Part shown: one piece after another, positions 1 to 7,701 of the stretch
How the letters are laid out: every line of letters begins with the position of its first letter
Numbering within the stretch: the first letter of the stretch is position 1
DNA from: an uncultured Oscillospiraceae bacterium
GTDB taxonomy: Bacteria > Bacillota > Clostridia > Oscillospirales > Oscillospiraceae
Length of the DNA stretch: 13,348 bases
Reading direction: 5' to 3'
Assembly (NCBI GenBank): GCA_958426425.1
Contig: CATZYY010000057.1
Coordinates: 1-13,348, forward strand
Made by a program: the position numbers and the translations under genes
Notes under the pieces: generated by a model
Told to the model about the DNA's origin: nothing
Seen by the model: the letters and a program-made list of their open reading frames with translations, nothing else
Databases searched by the model: none

Positions 1-1384
1 CGTCGTCACTGGCCCGGTGGTGGTTGAAGGTGGGCAGCTCCAGCCGGTCCGCCACAATGTCCAGCTTGTACTTGCCAAGGTCCGGCAGCAGATTCTGGGC
101 CAAAATCAGAGAGTCGATGTACGTGGGCTCGAAGGGCAATCCCACCTTTTTGCAGCCCGCCCGGATGAAACCGATGTCGAACTCGGCGTTGTGGGCCGCC
201 AAGGGCCGCCCGTCCACAAAGTCCAGAAAGGCCGTCAGTGCCTCCTTCAGCTGGGGAGCGCCCTTGAGCATATCGTCGGTAATGCCGGTGAGGCCGATGA
301 TCTCCGGCGTCAGGTGGCGGTTGGGGTCCACGAAGGTCTGAAACCGCTCGCAGACCTCTCCGTTCCGCAGCACCACGGCGCCGATCTCGGTGATGGCCTC
401 CCGGTCCACCTTGAGGCCCGTGGTCTCGATGTCGAAGCACACGATCTCCCCGTCCAGGGGACAGTCCTGACTGCCATGGACCACCACCCGGTCGTCCAGG
501 TTGTTGACGAAGTACCCCTCCACACCGTAGAGCAGCTTGATCTTGTCCCCGGCGGCGTGCCAGGCGTCCGGGAAGGACTGGGCCACGCCGTGGTCCGTGA
601 TGGCGATGGCCGGGTGGCCCCAGCGGATGGCGGTCTCCACCGCCGCCTTGGTGTCCGTCAGGGCGTCCATATTGCTCATCTTGGTGTGCAGGTGCAGCTC
701 CACCCGCTTCTCCGGCGCCGTGTCCTGCCGCTTGGCATGGTCCACCATGCAGATGTGGTAAGGATTGAGCTGGATGTCCTTGCCGTCCCAGGTGGGCTCC
801 ATCTTGCCCTGGACCTGAAGCCACATGCCGGGCTTGATGGCCCCCTCCAGTTGCTGGGCCTCCTTCTCCGTCAGGTTTTTCTGGACGGTGACGGAGTTGG
901 TGTAGTCGGTCATATCAAAGCTCAGCCGCCACATGCCCGGCCGCCGGGTCTCCCGGCACTCGAAGGCAAAGACCTTGCCCTCCACCGTGGCGGTGCCCAT
1001 TTTCAGGTCCAGGTCCTTCATGGGGCCGGGCCGGGTCTTGATGGGCTTGCCCATGAGCACCTTGCCGGGCTTGGAGTCCTCCTTCTTTCCGCCGTTTCCG
1101 GCGGCGGGGGCTGGGGCGGCGGGCCGCTCCGACCGGGCGGCAGGGGCCTTGCACACCGCCTCCACCTCCACGGTCCGGAAGCCGTAGACACCGCAGAGCA
1201 GGCGCTTGAGCGCCCCGATCTCCTCCTCGCCCAGCTGAATCTGGGTGGTCAGGTGCAGCGTCAGGGACATGGCCGACTGATCAATGCAGGCGCTGTTGAT
1301 GACAGCGCCCGCCAGGGCCAGACGCAGCTCGCCCGACAGCTGCAGCTCTGTGAACATTTCAAAAAACGGGATATCTCTTGACAT
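1..1384 (-). CDS. polC: DNA polymerase III PolC-type alpha subunit, N-terminal part (cut by window edge)
   Basis: Replicative DNA polymerase of low-GC Gram-positive type, with built-in 3'-5' proofreading. Only the first 461 residues are present; full PolC is roughly 1,400-1,500, so the C-terminal PHP half and the polymerase palm, fingers and thumb lie outside. In order: an N-terminal domain (about 1-75), an Ala/Pro-rich linker (about 80-100), an OB-fold (about 130-215), the first PHP segment with HLHTKMSNMD (231-240) and ITDHG (262-266), then the DEDD exonuclease. The exonuclease shows Exo I FDIETTGL (317-324), Exo II HNAEFDIGF (398-406) and the start of Exo III, HHRASDD, at the break. An exonuclease nested in PHP is diagnostic of PolC rather than DnaE. 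The ATG at 1384 has a modest GAGAGG-type site upstream. It is the last gene seen of the pyrH-to-polC run, 70 bp after ispG. All visible catalytic residues are intact. Confidence 0.97.
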   Translation of the reverse strand, partial: MSRDIPFFEMFTELQLSGELRLALAGAVINSACIDQSAMSLTLHLTTQIQLGEEEIGALKRLLCGVYGFRTVEVEAVCKAPAARSERPAAPAPAAGNGGKKEDSKPGKVLMGKPIKTRPGPMKDLDLKMGTATVEGKVFAFECRETRRPGMWRLSFDMTDYTNSVTVQKNLTEKEAQQLEGAIKPGMWLQVQGKMEPTWDGKDIQLNPYHICMVDHAKRQDTAPEKRVELHLHTKMSNMDALTDTKAAVETAIRWGHPAIAITDHGVAQSFPDAWHAAGDKIKLLYGVEGYFVNNLDDRVVVHGSQDCPLDGEIVCFDIETTGLKVDREAITEIGAVVLRNGEVCERFQTFVDPNRHLTPEIIGLTGITDDMLKGAPQLKEALTAFLDFVDGRPLAAHNAEFDIGFIRAGCKKVGLPFEPTYIDSLILAQNLLPDLGKYKLDIVADRLELPTFNHHRASDD

Positions 1385-1454
1385 GGTTGCCTCTCTTGTT
1401 CGCGTTTGTCTCCTGGGGTCCGTTTTGTCGGGCCGTCCCTTGCGGTGTCCCGGG

Positions 1455-2492
1455 TCAGAGCTTCTCGATTTCCTCCATCAGCTTGTCCACAAGCTGCTCC
1501 TGGGGCACCTTGTAAAGGATTTCTCCTTTGCGGAAAATCAGGCCCTCTCCCTTGCCGCCGGCAATGCCGATGTCGGCGGCGGCGGCCTCGCCGGGGCCGT
1601 TGACGGCGCAGCCCATCACCGCCACGGTGATGTTCTTGGTGCAGTTCATGAGCCGCCGCTCCACCTCCTCGGCCATGGGGATCAGGTCGATGCGGGTACG
1701 GCCGCAGGTGGGACAGGCGATCAGGTTCACGCCCTCCTTCCGCAGCCCCGCCGCCTTGAGGATTTTCTTGGCGGCATAGATCTCCTCCACCGGGTCGGCG
1801 GTCAGCGTCACCCGGATGGTGTCCCCGATGCCCATGCACAGAAGCCCCCCGATGCCCATGGCGGATTTCACCATCCCCATAGAAGGGGTGCCCGCCTCGG
1901 TGACGCCCAGGTGCAGCGGATAATTGGCCCGCTCACTGAGCAGCCGGTAGGCCGCCATGGTCACGGGCACGTTAGAGCACTTGACGGAAATGCAGATATC
2001 GTCAAAGTCGAACTTGTTCAAAAGGGCCACATGGCCCATGGCGCTCTCCACCAGGGCCTCGGCGGTGACGCCGCCGTACTTGGCCCGCAGCTCCTTTTCC
2101 AGGGACCCGCCGTTGACGCCGATGCGGATGGGGATGTTCTTTTTCCGGCACATGTCCGCCACGGCCTTGACCCGGTCCTCCCCGCCGATGTTGCCGGGAT
2201 TGATGCGGATGGCGTCGATGCCCCGCTCCGCGCACTCCAGGGCGTACTTGTAGTTGAAGTGAATGTCCGCGATCAGGGGGATGTGGATACGCTCCTTGAT
2301 TTTGTCCACCGCCTCCGCCGCCGCCTGGTCGGGAATGGCCACCCGGATGATCTCGCACCCGGCGGCCTCCAGGGCCAGGGTCTGGGCCACGGTGGCGTCC
2401 ACGTCGTCGGTCTTGGTGTTGCACATGGACTGAATGGAAACGGGGGCGCCGCCGCCCACCGGCACAGCGCCCACCATCAGCCGCTTTGTCAT
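1455..2492 (-). CDS. ispG: 4-hydroxy-3-methylbut-2-enyl diphosphate synthase (flavodoxin/ferredoxin), IspG/GcpE
   Basis: Penultimate enzyme of the MEP isoprenoid pathway: it reductively opens MEcPP to HMBPP using a [4Fe-4S] cluster in the cytosol. The protein is 345 residues, normal for the short bacterial form. Seen directly: the N-terminal QSMCNTKT motif (21-28), a TIM-barrel core with RINPGNIGG (96-104), and the C-terminal cluster ligands C260 and C263 (CPTCGR), C295 (GCAVNGPGE) and E302. These have the same mutual spacing as the known ligands of the E. coli enzyme. An in-frame ATG 11 codons earlier exists, but the ATG at 2492 is preferred: it follows AAGGAGG by 7 nt and overlaps the stop of the acetyltransferase gene as ATGA, so the two are probably translationally coupled. 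It shares the operon with dxr, which acts earlier in the same pathway. Confidence 0.97.
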   Translation of the reverse strand: MTKRLMVGAVPVGGGAPVSIQSMCNTKTDDVDATVAQTLALEAAGCEIIRVAIPDQAAAEAVDKIKERIHIPLIADIHFNYKYALECAERGIDAIRINPGNIGGEDRVKAVADMCRKKNIPIRIGVNGGSLEKELRAKYGGVTAEALVESAMGHVALLNKFDFDDICISVKCSNVPVTMAAYRLLSERANYPLHLGVTEAGTPSMGMVKSAMGIGGLLCMGIGDTIRVTLTADPVEEIYAAKKILKAAGLRKEGVNLIACPTCGRTRIDLIPMAEEVERRLMNCTKNITVAVMGCAVNGPGEAAAADIGIAGGKGEGLIFRKGEILYKVPQEQLVDKLMEEIEKL

Positions 2493-3013
2493 GTCAGTTC
2501 CTCCTTCAGCAGGGCGTAAACGCACGCGTCCAGCACCTGCCCATTCTTATATACGCCCCGGCGCTTCGTGCCCTCCAGGGTGAAGCCCGCCTTCTCCAGC
2601 ACCCGCCGGGAGCCTGCGTTGGGGGCGAAGACCTCCGCCTGGATGCGCAGGATGTCCCAGACGGCAAAGGCCTCCCGGCAAATGCGCCGCACCGCCGCCG
2701 TCATGATGCCCTGTCCCCAATAGTCCCGGCCCAGCCAGTAGCCCAATTCGGCGCACTTGCAGTACACGTCGGTCCCCCGGGTCACGGTGACGCAGCCCAC
2801 GGCCTCCCCGGCCACGACCACGGCCCGGCACAGCTGGTCCCGGCCCTCCCGGGCCATGCAGTCGCGAAGGAACCACGCCGCGTCGGCCATGGTATAGGGG
2901 CTGGGAAACACGTCCCGCAGATGGGCGGCGATGCCGGGGTCATCGGCCCAGCGGACCAGGGAACCGGCGTCCGCTGCCGCCCAGGGCCGCAGCAAAAAAT
3001 CCGTCACAGGCAT
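2489..3013 (-). CDS. GNAT family N-acetyltransferase (RimJ/RimL-like)
   Basis: Small (174 aa) cytosolic GNAT acetyltransferase that would move an acetyl group from acetyl-CoA to an amine; the substrate is unknown. The N-terminus LRPWAAADAGSLVRWADDP is typical of the RimJ/RimL (Acetyltransf_3) group. The acetyl-CoA loop is GYWLGRDYWGQGIMT (91-105), and the late NAGSRRVLEKAGF block (132-144) is the second hallmark. It starts 4 bp after the rseP stop and ends overlapping ispG by 4 bp (ATGA), so it is transcribed with them. The start is uncertain: the only SD-like run, GAGGGG, abuts the ATG at 3013 and is better spaced (6 nt) for a GTG at 3007. RimJ/RimL relatives acetylate ribosomal-protein N-termini, but this group also contains antibiotic and small-molecule acetyltransferases, so no specific role is assigned. 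Confidence 0.9.
   Translation of the reverse strand: MPVTDFLLRPWAAADAGSLVRWADDPGIAAHLRDVFPSPYTMADAAWFLRDCMAREGRDQLCRAVVVAGEAVGCVTVTRGTDVYCKCAELGYWLGRDYWGQGIMTAAVRRICREAFAVWDILRIQAEVFAPNAGSRRVLEKAGFTLEGTKRRGVYKNGQVLDACVYALLKEELT
2500..2506 (-). promoter_or_regulatory. Ribosome binding site fixing the ispG start
   Basis: AAGGAGG lies 7 nt before the ATG at 2492, inside the last codons of the upstream acetyltransferase gene. It decides for this start over the in-frame ATG at 2525, whose extra 11 residues would overlap the Shine-Dalgarno sequence and are not part of the conserved IspG N-terminus. Confidence 0.85.
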
Positions 3014-3017
3014 CCCC

Positions 3018-4082
3018 TCACCGCACCAGCTTGAATACGTCCTGGAAGGTAATCATCAGCATGAAGCCCATGAGCACCACAAATCCGGCGGTGTTGACGG
3101 CCATCTCATACTTCTCCGGGATTTTCTTCCGGAACAGCCGCAGCGCCACGGTGTCCACGATCAAAAAGAAGATCTTGCCGCCGTCCAGGGCGGGAATGGG
3201 CAGCAGGTTCATCACCGCTAAATTCACCGCAAGCATGGCGGCAAAGTACAAAATGTTCTCCACTGCGTCCCGGAGGGTCTCCGACTCCGCCCCCACCTGG
3301 GTGATGGTGGAGACGATGCCCACGGGGCCGCTGAGATCGTCCATGCCCGCCTCGCCGGAGACCAGCATCTGGAGGCTCAGCTTCACGATCCGCACGAAGT
3401 CGATGGTGTTGAGCCAGCTGACCCGGAGCTTTGCCCCCAGGGTGGCCTCCTCCACCCGGATGGTCCAGCCCATGCCCTGGTACGGCTCTCCCTCCTCGTT
3501 GGTGTAGGTGCCGTAGGCCAGGGGCACCTCCCCCAGGTCCACGATCTCCCCGTCCCGGCGGACCTCCAGCTCCACCAGGCCGTCGCCGTCCAGGCTCAGC
3601 AGCAAATTCACGTCGCTGTACAGGTACACCCGCTCGCCGTTGATGGACCAGAGCTGGTCCCCCGGCTGAAGGCCGTCTTCCCCCTGGGCGGGAAACTCCG
3701 GTGCGAAGTCCACCACCTCCGTGGTGTAGAAGGCGGCGCTGCCGCTGTACAGGATCAGCACGATCAAGAGGCCCGTCAAAAAGTTCATAATGGACCCGGC
3801 GGCGAAGATCAGCAGCTGCTTGAAGAAGCCCTGACGGGTCAGGGACCGCTCATCCTCGGAGGAGCTGTCCTCCCCCTCCATGGCACAGTAGCCGCCGATG
3901 GGCAGGGCCCGCAGGGAGTACCGGGTCTCTCCCCTCTGCCCGCTCCAGATACCGGGGCCCATGCCGATAGAAAACTCGTTGACCCGCACGCCGCAGAGCT
4001 TGGCGGTGATAAAGTGGCCGAACTCATGGACGGCGATCAGCACGCCGAAAATCAAAATAGCCGCCAGGACATACAAAACCAT
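3018..4082 (-). CDS. rseP: RIP metalloprotease RseP (site-2 protease, M50 family)
   Basis: Intramembrane zinc metalloprotease that cuts transmembrane helices, for example anti-sigma factors or signal-peptide remnants, inside the membrane. The 354-residue length fits the single-PDZ form of Firmicutes (RasP-like). Seen directly: a first membrane helix carrying the zinc motif HEFGH (19-23), a second hydrophobic segment (about 88-112), one PDZ domain (about 122-190) and a C-terminal membrane region with NLLPIPALDGG (292-302) supplying the third zinc ligand, Asp300. A final hydrophobic helix lies near 329-348. The ATG at 4082 follows AAGGAG at a good distance. It begins 12 bp after dxr and ends 4 bp before the acetyltransferase gene. 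The dxr-rseP order is widely conserved. No partner anti-sigma gene is visible in the window. Confidence 0.96.
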   Translation of the reverse strand: MVLYVLAAILIFGVLIAVHEFGHFITAKLCGVRVNEFSIGMGPGIWSGQRGETRYSLRALPIGGYCAMEGEDSSSEDERSLTRQGFFKQLLIFAAGSIMNFLTGLLIVLILYSGSAAFYTTEVVDFAPEFPAQGEDGLQPGDQLWSINGERVYLYSDVNLLLSLDGDGLVELEVRRDGEIVDLGEVPLAYGTYTNEEGEPYQGMGWTIRVEEATLGAKLRVSWLNTIDFVRIVKLSLQMLVSGEAGMDDLSGPVGIVSTITQVGAESETLRDAVENILYFAAMLAVNLAVMNLLPIPALDGGKIFFLIVDTVALRLFRKKIPEKYEMAVNTAGFVVLMGFMLMITFQDVFKLVR

Positions 4083-4094
4083 GAAACTTGCTCC

Positions 4095-5252
4095 TTAAAA
4101 AGTACTTTCAATCCGCGCCCGGACCGCGTCCCGGGCGGCGCCGTCCGCCTCCAGAATGTCCTCCAGCGTGGGGTTGGACTTGGAGGGCACCTGCTCCCGG
4201 GCCAATGTCACCAGGCGGGGAATGTCGTAAAAGCCGATCTTCTCCGCCAAAAAGGCCCCCACCGCCTCCTCGTTGGCGGCGTTCAGCACAGCGCAGGCGG
4301 TGCCGCCCTCCTGGGCGGCCTCCTCCGCCAGGGAGAGGCAGGGAAACACCTGCCGGTCCGGCTGGGCAAAGGTCAGGGGCGGACAGGTGAGAAGATCCAG
4401 AGGCTCCGCCGGGCTGTTCCCCCGCTGCGGGTAGGTCATGGCGTACCGGATGGGCAGGCGCATATCCGGCGTGCCCAGCTGGGCCAGAACGGCCCCGTCC
4501 CGATACTCCACCAGGGAGTGGACAATGGACTGCCGGTGGATCACCACGCTGACCTGCTCCAGAGGCAGGCGGTACAATCGCATGGCCTCGATAACCTCCA
4601 GGCCCTTGTTCATCAGCGTGGCGCAGTCCACGGTGATCTTGGGACCCATGGTCCAGTTGGGGTGGCGCAGGGCGTCGGCCTTTGTCATTTTGCCCGCTTC
4701 CTCCCGGGTCATGCCGTAGAAGGGCCCGCCGGAGCAGGTCAGAATCAGACGCCGGATCTCCCGGCGGTCACGGCAGCCCTGGAGGCACTGGAAAATGGCG
4801 GAGTGCTCCGAGTCCACCGGCACGATCTCCGCCCCGGAGCGGTCCGCAGCGTCCATCACCAGCTGCCCGGCACACACCAGGGTCTCCTTGTTGGCCAAAG
4901 CGATGCGCTTTTTTTGGGCGATGGCGGCCAAGGTGGGCTTCAGCCCTACCATGCCCACCACGGCGGTCACCACCGTGTCCGCCTCCGGCAGCACGGCGGC
5001 CTCCAAAAGCCCCTCCGGGCCGCCCACCACACGGGTGGACGTGTCCGCCAGGCGCACGGCCAAATCTTTGGCGGCGGCCTGGTCGGTGAGGACTGCCAGG
5101 GCAGGGCGGAACCTGCGGACCTGCTCCTCCACCCGCTTCCCGCTGGAGCGGGCGGTGATCGCCGCCACACGAAGGCCCATCTGCTCCGCCACGTCCAGGG
5201 TCTGACGGCCGATGGAGCCGGTGGAGCCCAATATGGAAATCGTCTTGCTCAT
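4095..5252 (-). CDS. dxr: 1-deoxy-D-xylulose-5-phosphate reductoisomerase
   Basis: First committed enzyme of the MEP pathway: it rearranges and reduces DXP to MEP with NADPH and a divalent metal in the cytosol. At 385 residues it is the standard length. Seen directly: the NADPH-binding loop GSTGSIG (9-15), ALANKET (118-124), the metal and substrate site VDSEHSA (146-152), the flexible-loop region with SGGPF (174-178) and HPNW (197-200), and MNKGLEVIEA (214-223) with the further acidic ligands. The ATG at 5252 has GAGGA upstream. It lies 52 bp after cdsA and 12 bp before rseP. Together with ispG and uppS it places three steps of the isoprenoid-to-undecaprenyl route in one operon. Confidence 0.97.
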   Translation of the reverse strand: MSKTISILGSTGSIGRQTLDVAEQMGLRVAAITARSSGKRVEEQVRRFRPALAVLTDQAAAKDLAVRLADTSTRVVGGPEGLLEAAVLPEADTVVTAVVGMVGLKPTLAAIAQKKRIALANKETLVCAGQLVMDAADRSGAEIVPVDSEHSAIFQCLQGCRDRREIRRLILTCSGGPFYGMTREEAGKMTKADALRHPNWTMGPKITVDCATLMNKGLEVIEAMRLYRLPLEQVSVVIHRQSIVHSLVEYRDGAVLAQLGTPDMRLPIRYAMTYPQRGNSPAEPLDLLTCPPLTFAQPDRQVFPCLSLAEEAAQEGGTACAVLNAANEEAVGAFLAEKIGFYDIPRLVTLAREQVPSKSNPTLEDILEADGAARDAVRARIESTF

Positions 5253-5304
5253 ATCCTATTCCTCAAAGCTGAAAACAATCCAAAATTCCGGGAGGTTCCG
5301 CCGG

Positions 5305-6228
5305 TCAGTACAGCCGCAGCAGCACCCACACAAAGGGGGCCACGAAGGTCACGCTGTCAAACCGATCCAGGATGCCGCCGTGGCCCGGCAGGAGATTGCC
5401 GTAGTCCTTGACGCCGAACTCCCGCTTGATGAGAGAAAAGCTCAGATCGCCGATCTGTCCCACCACGCTGCCCAAGATTCCAAACAGCGCCACCGCCGTC
5501 CAGTCCAGCAGCGCCGTGCCCAAAGCGGCCTCCGCGATCAGCTTGAACACCGCCATGCCGAACACGCCGCCGATCAAACCGCCGACGCCGCCCTCCACGG
5601 TCTTCTTGGGGCTCACCGGGGTCAGCTTGTGCTTGCCGCACAGCATCCCGGCAAAGAGGGCGAAGGTGTCGGACCCGAAGGAGATGCAAAGGGGCAGAAA
5701 CACCAGGGCCCGCCCGTTCTCCTCCATCCGCAGCAGCAGCAGGCAGGACAGCATGGCCGGGAACACTACACCGGCAAAGACGGCGGCGGTCAGCTCCCCG
5801 AAGGGCACCGCATTGCGCTTTCCGTAGCGCAAAATGGCGCAGATGAACAGCACCAGCAAAAACGCCAGCACCCACGCCCCCATCTCCACCACATAGTAGA
5901 AGACCATCTCCACGCTTTTGGTGCTGACCTCCGGCAGGTTTTCCACCATGGACGCCGTGGGGTCCTGGAAGTACATCAGCAGAAGGCTGCCCAGGCTGTG
6001 GATCTCCCGGAGCTTCCAGGGGATCACGGCGGCCATGAGGATGGGCACCCAAGTCATAAAGTCGATCAGAGATTTCTCCCGCTCGCCCCGCACGGCGTGC
6101 ATCAGCTCCCAGGCGCCGATGGCGCACATGCCCATGGTCAGCACCATGGTGGCCCCCTCCGGGGCCCAGCCCAGGATCACCAGCAGCAGCGGGATGCCCA
6201 CCACAGCCACCATCACGCGTTTAAACAT
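5305..6228 (-). CDS. cdsA: Phosphatidate cytidylyltransferase (CDP-diglyceride synthase)
   Basis: Integral membrane enzyme making CDP-diacylglycerol from phosphatidate and CTP, the branch point for phospholipids. About 307 residues with several hydrophobic spans, roughly eight by eye. The full family signature is present near the C-terminus (about 265-291): SLIKREFGVKDYGN followed by LLPGHGGILDRFD, with the K-R, K-D, H-G-G and D-R-x-D elements. FGSDTFALFAGMLCGKHKL and SPKKTVEGG lie upstream of it. Start choice: an ATG three codons earlier (6237) is directly abutted by AAAAAGG and has no spacer. The ATG at 6228 has AAGGA at 8 nt, and its product begins MFKRVMVAVVGIP, the usual CdsA opening. 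The uppS-cdsA-dxr order is conserved in many bacteria. Confidence 0.96.
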   Translation of the reverse strand: MFKRVMVAVVGIPLLLVILGWAPEGATMVLTMGMCAIGAWELMHAVRGEREKSLIDFMTWVPILMAAVIPWKLREIHSLGSLLLMYFQDPTASMVENLPEVSTKSVEMVFYYVVEMGAWVLAFLLVLFICAILRYGKRNAVPFGELTAAVFAGVVFPAMLSCLLLLRMEENGRALVFLPLCISFGSDTFALFAGMLCGKHKLTPVSPKKTVEGGVGGLIGGVFGMAVFKLIAEAALGTALLDWTAVALFGILGSVVGQIGDLSFSLIKREFGVKDYGNLLPGHGGILDRFDSVTFVAPFVWVLLRLY

Positions 6229-6236
6229 AACATCCA

Positions 6237-6241
6237 TCCTT
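6237..6241 (-). promoter_or_regulatory. Ribosome binding site deciding the cdsA start
   Basis: AAGGA on the minus strand lies 8 nt from the ATG at 6228 but has no spacer to the ATG at 6237. The downstream start is therefore preferred. The difference is only three residues (MDV). Confidence 0.6.
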
Positions 6242-6283
6242 TTTGCCTGTATAGGGATATTCCTTCACATCTCCTGGTATTTC

Positions 6284-7093
6284 TCACTTTTTCACGCCGC
6301 CGAACCGACGGTCCCGGGCGCGGAAGGCCGCGATGGCCCGATCCAGCTCCGCCTCGTCAAAGTCCGGCCACAGGGTATCGGTGTAGTAGAACTCCGCATA
6401 GGCGCACTGCCACAGCAGGAAGTTTGAAAGCCGCTGCTCCCCGCTGGGCCGGATGATGAGCTCCGGGTCCGGGATGCCGGCGGAGTCCAGATAGGAGGAA
6501 AACAGCGCCTCATCCAGATCCTCCGGTTTCCGCTCCCCCGCGGCGCAGTCCGCGGCGAACCGCCGCGCCGCCCGCAAAATCTCGTCCCGGCCGCCGTAGT
6601 TGAGGCACACGTTGGCCTGGAAGTCGTTTTTGGACAGGTGCTCGGTGATCTCGTCGGTCTCCCGGGCCAGAGCCCGCAGCTCCGGGGCAATGGGGGTCAT
6701 GTCCCCGAAGAAGTGGAGCCGGATGTGGTCCCGCTCCATGGTGTCCACCGCCTCCAGCAGATACTTCTTCAAAAGCAGCATGATGGCCCCCACCTCGCTC
6801 TCGGAGCGTTTCCAGTTCTCCGTGGAGAAGGCGTAGACCGTCAGATACTGAACGCCGATGTTCGTACAGTAGGTGGCGATGCGGCGGAAGGTCTCCGCCC
6901 CGGCCTTGTGGCCGGCGGTGCGGGGCAGGCCCCGCTTGGTGGCCCAGCGGCCGTTGCCGTCCATAATGATGGCGATGTGCCGGGGAACGTCCGGCTGCTT
7001 TTCGCCGGAGGTGCCTTTGGAGGCCCCCATTTCCCCGGAACAGGGCAGGCCGGCGGCCTGCCCTGTCTCGTTATCTTTCATCCGTTCTGCCAT
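6284..7093 (-). CDS. uppS: Isoprenyl transferase / undecaprenyl diphosphate synthase (cis-prenyltransferase)
   Basis: Soluble cis-prenyltransferase that extends farnesyl-PP with IPP to the C55 carrier lipid for peptidoglycan and wall polymers. As drawn it has 269 residues. Seen directly: HIAIIMDGNGRWA with the catalytic Asp45 (39-51), GHKAG (61-65), YAFSTENWKR (87-96), NYGGRDEI (165-172), RPSGEQRLSNFLLWQ (215-229) and TLWPDF (240-245). The drawn ATG overlaps the frr stop as TGATG, which suggests coupling, but it lacks a good SD. The first 20 or so residues are poorly conserved in type and overlie a perfect hairpin (7041-7065). The ATG at 7030 would give 248 residues, closer to the usual family length, so the true start is open. 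It is followed by cdsA after about 50 bp. Confidence 0.95.
   Translation of the reverse strand: MAERMKDNETGQAAGLPCSGEMGASKGTSGEKQPDVPRHIAIIMDGNGRWATKRGLPRTAGHKAGAETFRRIATYCTNIGVQYLTVYAFSTENWKRSESEVGAIMLLLKKYLLEAVDTMERDHIRLHFFGDMTPIAPELRALARETDEITEHLSKNDFQANVCLNYGGRDEILRAARRFAADCAAGERKPEDLDEALFSSYLDSAGIPDPELIIRPSGEQRLSNFLLWQCAYAEFYYTDTLWPDFDEAELDRAIAAFRARDRRFGGVKK
7041..7065. repeat. Perfect inverted repeat in the 5' end of uppS
   Basis: CAGGGCAGGCC (7041-7051) pairs perfectly with GGCCTGCCCTG (7055-7065) around a 3-nt loop. It lies inside the uppS reading frame if translation starts at 7093, but in the leader if it starts at 7030. No U-tract follows on the minus strand, so it does not look like a normal terminator. 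A role in translational coupling, attenuation or RNA processing is possible but inferred. Confidence 0.7.
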
Positions 7094-7650
7094 CAGACCG
7101 CCATCAATTCCTTTTCCTTCTTGGCCAGAAGGTCGTCCAGCTTCTTGCAGCTGTCGTCGGTGAGCTTCTGCAGATCCTTTTCCACCTGCTTCATCTCGTC
7201 CTCGGTGATCTCGGACTTCTTCTCCTGCTTCTTGAAGTTGTCCATAGCGTCCCGGCGGATGTTGCGGATGGCCACCTTGCCGGCCTCGGCGTACTTGCGG
7301 ATCTGCTTGACCAGCTCCTTGCGGCGCTCCTCGGTCAGCTGGGGGAAGGCCAGACGCAGGCTGCGGCCGTCGTTCTGGGGATTGATGCCCAGGTCGGAGT
7401 TCTGAATGGCCTTCTCAATGGATTTCACGGCGCTGGTGTCCCAGGGCTGGATCAGCAGCGTCCGGGGGTCCGGGGTGGAGATGGCCGCGATCTGCTGGAT
7501 GGGGGTGGGGCTGCCGTAGTAGTCCACCATGATCCGGTCCAGCACGGCGGCGTTGGCCCGGCCCGCCCGCACGGAGGCAAAGTCAGCGGCTACAGAGTCG
7601 ATGCTCTTTTGCATCTTGTCCTCGTATTTCTTGTATTCATCCTTCAACAT
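7093..7650 (-). CDS. frr: Ribosome recycling factor
   Basis: Splits post-termination ribosomes together with EF-G, freeing subunits for new rounds of translation. At 185 residues it is the exact family length. The sequence shows the two-domain RRF pattern: a helical N-terminus (MLKDEYKKYEDKMQKSID), the conserved VRAGRANAAVLDRI block, the beta domain with YYGSPTPIQQIAAI and PDPRTLLIQPWD, then the long charged C-terminal helices with IRNIRRDA and a Lys/Glu-rich tail. The ATG at 7650 follows AAGGAAGG at 8 nt. It is 51 bp downstream of pyrH and its stop shares a base with the uppS ATG. pyrH-frr-uppS is one of the most conserved gene strings in bacteria. Confidence 0.98.
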   Translation of the reverse strand: MLKDEYKKYEDKMQKSIDSVAADFASVRAGRANAAVLDRIMVDYYGSPTPIQQIAAISTPDPRTLLIQPWDTSAVKSIEKAIQNSDLGINPQNDGRSLRLAFPQLTEERRKELVKQIRKYAEAGKVAIRNIRRDAMDNFKKQEKKSEITEDEMKQVEKDLQKLTDDSCKKLDDLLAKKEKELMAV

Positions 7651-7701
7651 CCTGTGTTCCTTCCTTTCATATCGAAAACTGGGGGCAGCGGCGCCGCCGC
7701 G

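Noticed and set aside
17..1381. Long open frame on the plus strand opposite polC
   Set aside because: It is an antisense shadow of a clear PolC frame in GC-rich DNA. The translation is Gly/His/Leu/Val-rich with no family motifs.
1284..2519. Long plus-strand open frame opposite ispG
   Set aside because: It is antisense to the well-supported ispG, has compositionally biased residues and no recognisable domain.
4014..6456. Two long plus-strand open frames opposite dxr and cdsA
   Set aside because: They mirror the codon structure of dxr and cdsA, which have full catalytic motifs. The translations are low in complexity and lack start signals.
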